From contig JAEYUK010000122.1 in assembly GCA_023432655.1 (NCBI GenBank), forward strand, positions 1 through 6,016: a DNA stretch of 6,016 nt, read 5' to 3'. The stretch is from Pseudomonadota bacterium (GTDB taxonomy: Bacteria; Bdellovibrionota; Bacteriovoracia; Bacteriovoracales; Bacteriovoracaceae). A program made the translations under genes and the position numbers. The notes beneath the pieces were generated by a model, which saw nothing but the letters and a program-made list of their open reading frames with translations, had not been told where the DNA came from and made no database searches. Positions 4,684 through 6,016 of this stretch are shown here, piece by piece; position 1 is the stretch's first letter, and each line of letters starts with the position of its first letter.

Positions 4684-6016
4684 TTAAGCAGGTGTAGGTT
4701 TACCAGCACCGAACATTGGACCTGCACCAACGACCGTTCCAGATGGCGGAGTATCTGTTGGTTTTTTAGTCATTTCTGGCTGCCCAATATCCTTACCTGC
4801 CACGATGTCTCTGATCTGTTGAGCATCTAAAGTTTCCCAAGCAACCAAAGCTTCAGTCACACGATGAAGGGCATCAATATTTTCCTGAAGAATTCTCTTG
4901 GCCACTTCATAATTAGATTGAACAAAGTTTGCAATTTCTAGGTCAATTTTACGAGACGTTTCATCAGAGAAAGAAACACTCTCCCCACCGTAAACCATTC
5001 CACCGTTTTGTTTGGCGTAATTGATTGGTCCTAGTTTATCACTCATACCCCAGTTACAAACCATGTTGCGGGCAAGATCAGTGGCGCGTTCAATATCGTT
5101 TGAGGCACCATTGGTCATTTCACCATAAACAATTTCCTCTGCCACTCGACCACCCATCAGGAAGGCGATGAAATTCTCACCCTTCTCTCTTGAGAGGTTA
5201 AGCATATCTTCGTTTGGAAGGGTCTGAGTTACACCCAGGGCCTGACCACGAGGAATAATAGAGACCTTATGAATAGGATCTGTATGAGGAAGATTCATTC
5301 CAACCAGAGTGTGTCCGGCCTCATGATAAGCCGTAAGCCTCTTTTCTTTTTCAGAAATCATCATGGATTTACGAGCAACACCCATAAGAACTTTATCTTT
5401 GGCGTTTTCAAAATCGGCCATTCCCAGGGACTTTTTCCCATCACGGGCAGCAAGTAAGGCCGCTTCGTTCACAAGGTTTGCCAGATCAGCTCCAGTAAAA
5501 CCCGGAGTTCCTTTGGCAATGGTTTCCAGATCGATGTCATTATTAAGCGGAGTTTTACGGGTATGAACTTTAAGGATCTGATGACGACCACGTACGTCTG
5601 GACGGCCTACTGTTACACGACGGTCAAATCGACCTGGACGAAGAAGGGCCGGATCAAGCACATCGATACGGTTTGTAGCGGCCATAATAATGACCCCATC
5701 ATTACCTTCAAACCCATCCATCTCAACAAGGAGTTGGTTAAGAGTCTGTTCACGCTCATCGTGACCCCCACCCATACCAGCACCACGGTGACGACCAACA
5801 GCATCGATTTCATCGATAAAAATGATACATGGAGCGTGTTTTTTACCTTGTTCAAAGAGGTCACGAACACGGGAAGCTCCCACCCCTACAAACATTTCAA
5901 CGAAATCTGAACCAGAGATTGAGAAAAAGGGAACTCCAGCTTCGCCGGCCACAGCACGAGCGAGAAGAGTTTTACCTGTTCCAGGAGGACCTACTAAGAG
6001 ACACCCCTTAGGGATC
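4684..6016 (-). CDS. ftsH: ATP-dependent zinc metalloprotease FtsH, N-terminus cut by window edge
   Basis: FtsH is a hexameric AAA+ protease anchored in the inner membrane that degrades misfolded membrane proteins and some regulatory proteins. The frame is open to the right edge, giving 443 visible residues (first full codon at 6015). The GTG at 5952 is internal, since the Walker A motif lies before it. In visible numbering: Walker A GPPGTGKT (9-16), pore motif MFVGVGAS (about 41-48), Walker B IIFIDEID (64-71), the second region of homology with arginine fingers LRPGRFDRR (R126, R129), the zinc site HEAGH (231-235), and the third zinc ligand probably D307 in ASNDIERA. The ATPase and protease domains are complete from Walker A onward; the two membrane helices and periplasmic domain are off the window. 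The C-terminal tail of about 30 residues is rich in Pro, Gly and Thr and is variable in the family. folP follows after 6 bp. Confidence 0.98.
   Translation of the reverse strand, partial: IPKGCLLVGPPGTGKTLLARAVAGEAGVPFFSISGSDFVEMFVGVGASRVRDLFEQGKKHAPCIIFIDEIDAVGRHRGAGMGGGHDEREQTLNQLLVEMDGFEGNDGVIIMAATNRIDVLDPALLRPGRFDRRVTVGRPDVRGRHQILKVHTRKTPLNNDIDLETIAKGTPGFTGADLANLVNEAALLAARDGKKSLGMADFENAKDKVLMGVARKSMMISEKEKRLTAYHEAGHTLVGMNLPHTDPIHKVSIIPRGQALGVTQTLPNEDMLNLSREKGENFIAFLMGGRVAEEIVYGEMTNGASNDIERATDLARNMVCNWGMSDKLGPINYAKQNGGMVYGGESVSFSDETSRKIDLEIANFVQSNYEVAKRILQENIDALHRVTEALVAWETLDAQQIRDIVAGKDIGQPEMTKKPTDTPPSGTVVGAGPMFGAGKPTPA

Noticed and set aside
5563..5910. A + strand frame of 115 codons opposite ftsH
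   Set aside because: It is antisense to the highly conserved AAA+ domain, including Walker B and the second region of homology; the opening reflects codon structure of ftsH.
1..6016. CRISPR array, insertion sequence, tRNA, toxin-antitoxin pair or new defence system
   Set aside because: No regularly spaced repeats, transposase motifs, terminal repeats, tRNA-like cloverleaf or toxin-antitoxin layout were seen; the genes are explained as housekeeping and exported proteins.

Overview
The window comes from a bacterial chromosome of moderate GC (roughly 43% by eye). It holds one housekeeping operon next to a group of genes for exported proteins. Gram-negative exported-protein style, the ftsH-folP pair and the density of secreted proteases recall Bdellovibrionota (Bacteriovorax/Peredibacter-like bacteria). 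That placement is an inference from style and context; no marker gene here proves it.

Layout. On the + strand, positions 3-443 are the C-terminal part of a CAP/SCP-domain secreted protein whose start lies left of the window. Positions 533-949 encode a small exported two-cysteine protein of unknown family, with its own probable promoter. A symmetric, bidirectional terminator (972-1009) separates these from everything to the right, which is on the - strand. Read in the direction of transcription (right to left), the - strand genes are: ftsH (4684 to the right edge, N-terminus missing), folP (3865-4677, 6 bp after ftsH), a divergent VOC/glyoxalase-like protein (3431-3823), a secreted trypsin/V8-like serine protease (2473-3348) with its own terminator (2421-2448), and a secreted subtilisin-like protease (1015-2346) that ends at the shared terminator.

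Function. ftsH, folP and the VOC-like gene look like one transcription unit: membrane protein quality control, folate synthesis and a gene of unknown role. The two proteases have good ribosome binding sites and separate terminators, so they look independently expressed. With the CAP protein and the small orphan they make four probably exported products in under 3.5 kb, three of them of families common in extracellular or periplasmic work.

Points worth a second look: a subtilase whose catalytic domain starts right after the signal peptide; a dihydropteroate synthase that keeps the core substrate residues but has lost loop-1 Asp residues and a loop-2 Arg; a 30-bp imperfect palindrome just upstream of the trypsin-like gene; and a roughly threefold excess of GGCC. 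I saw no mobile element, CRISPR array, RNA gene or multi-gene defence system, and no gene-free stretch over 300 bases.
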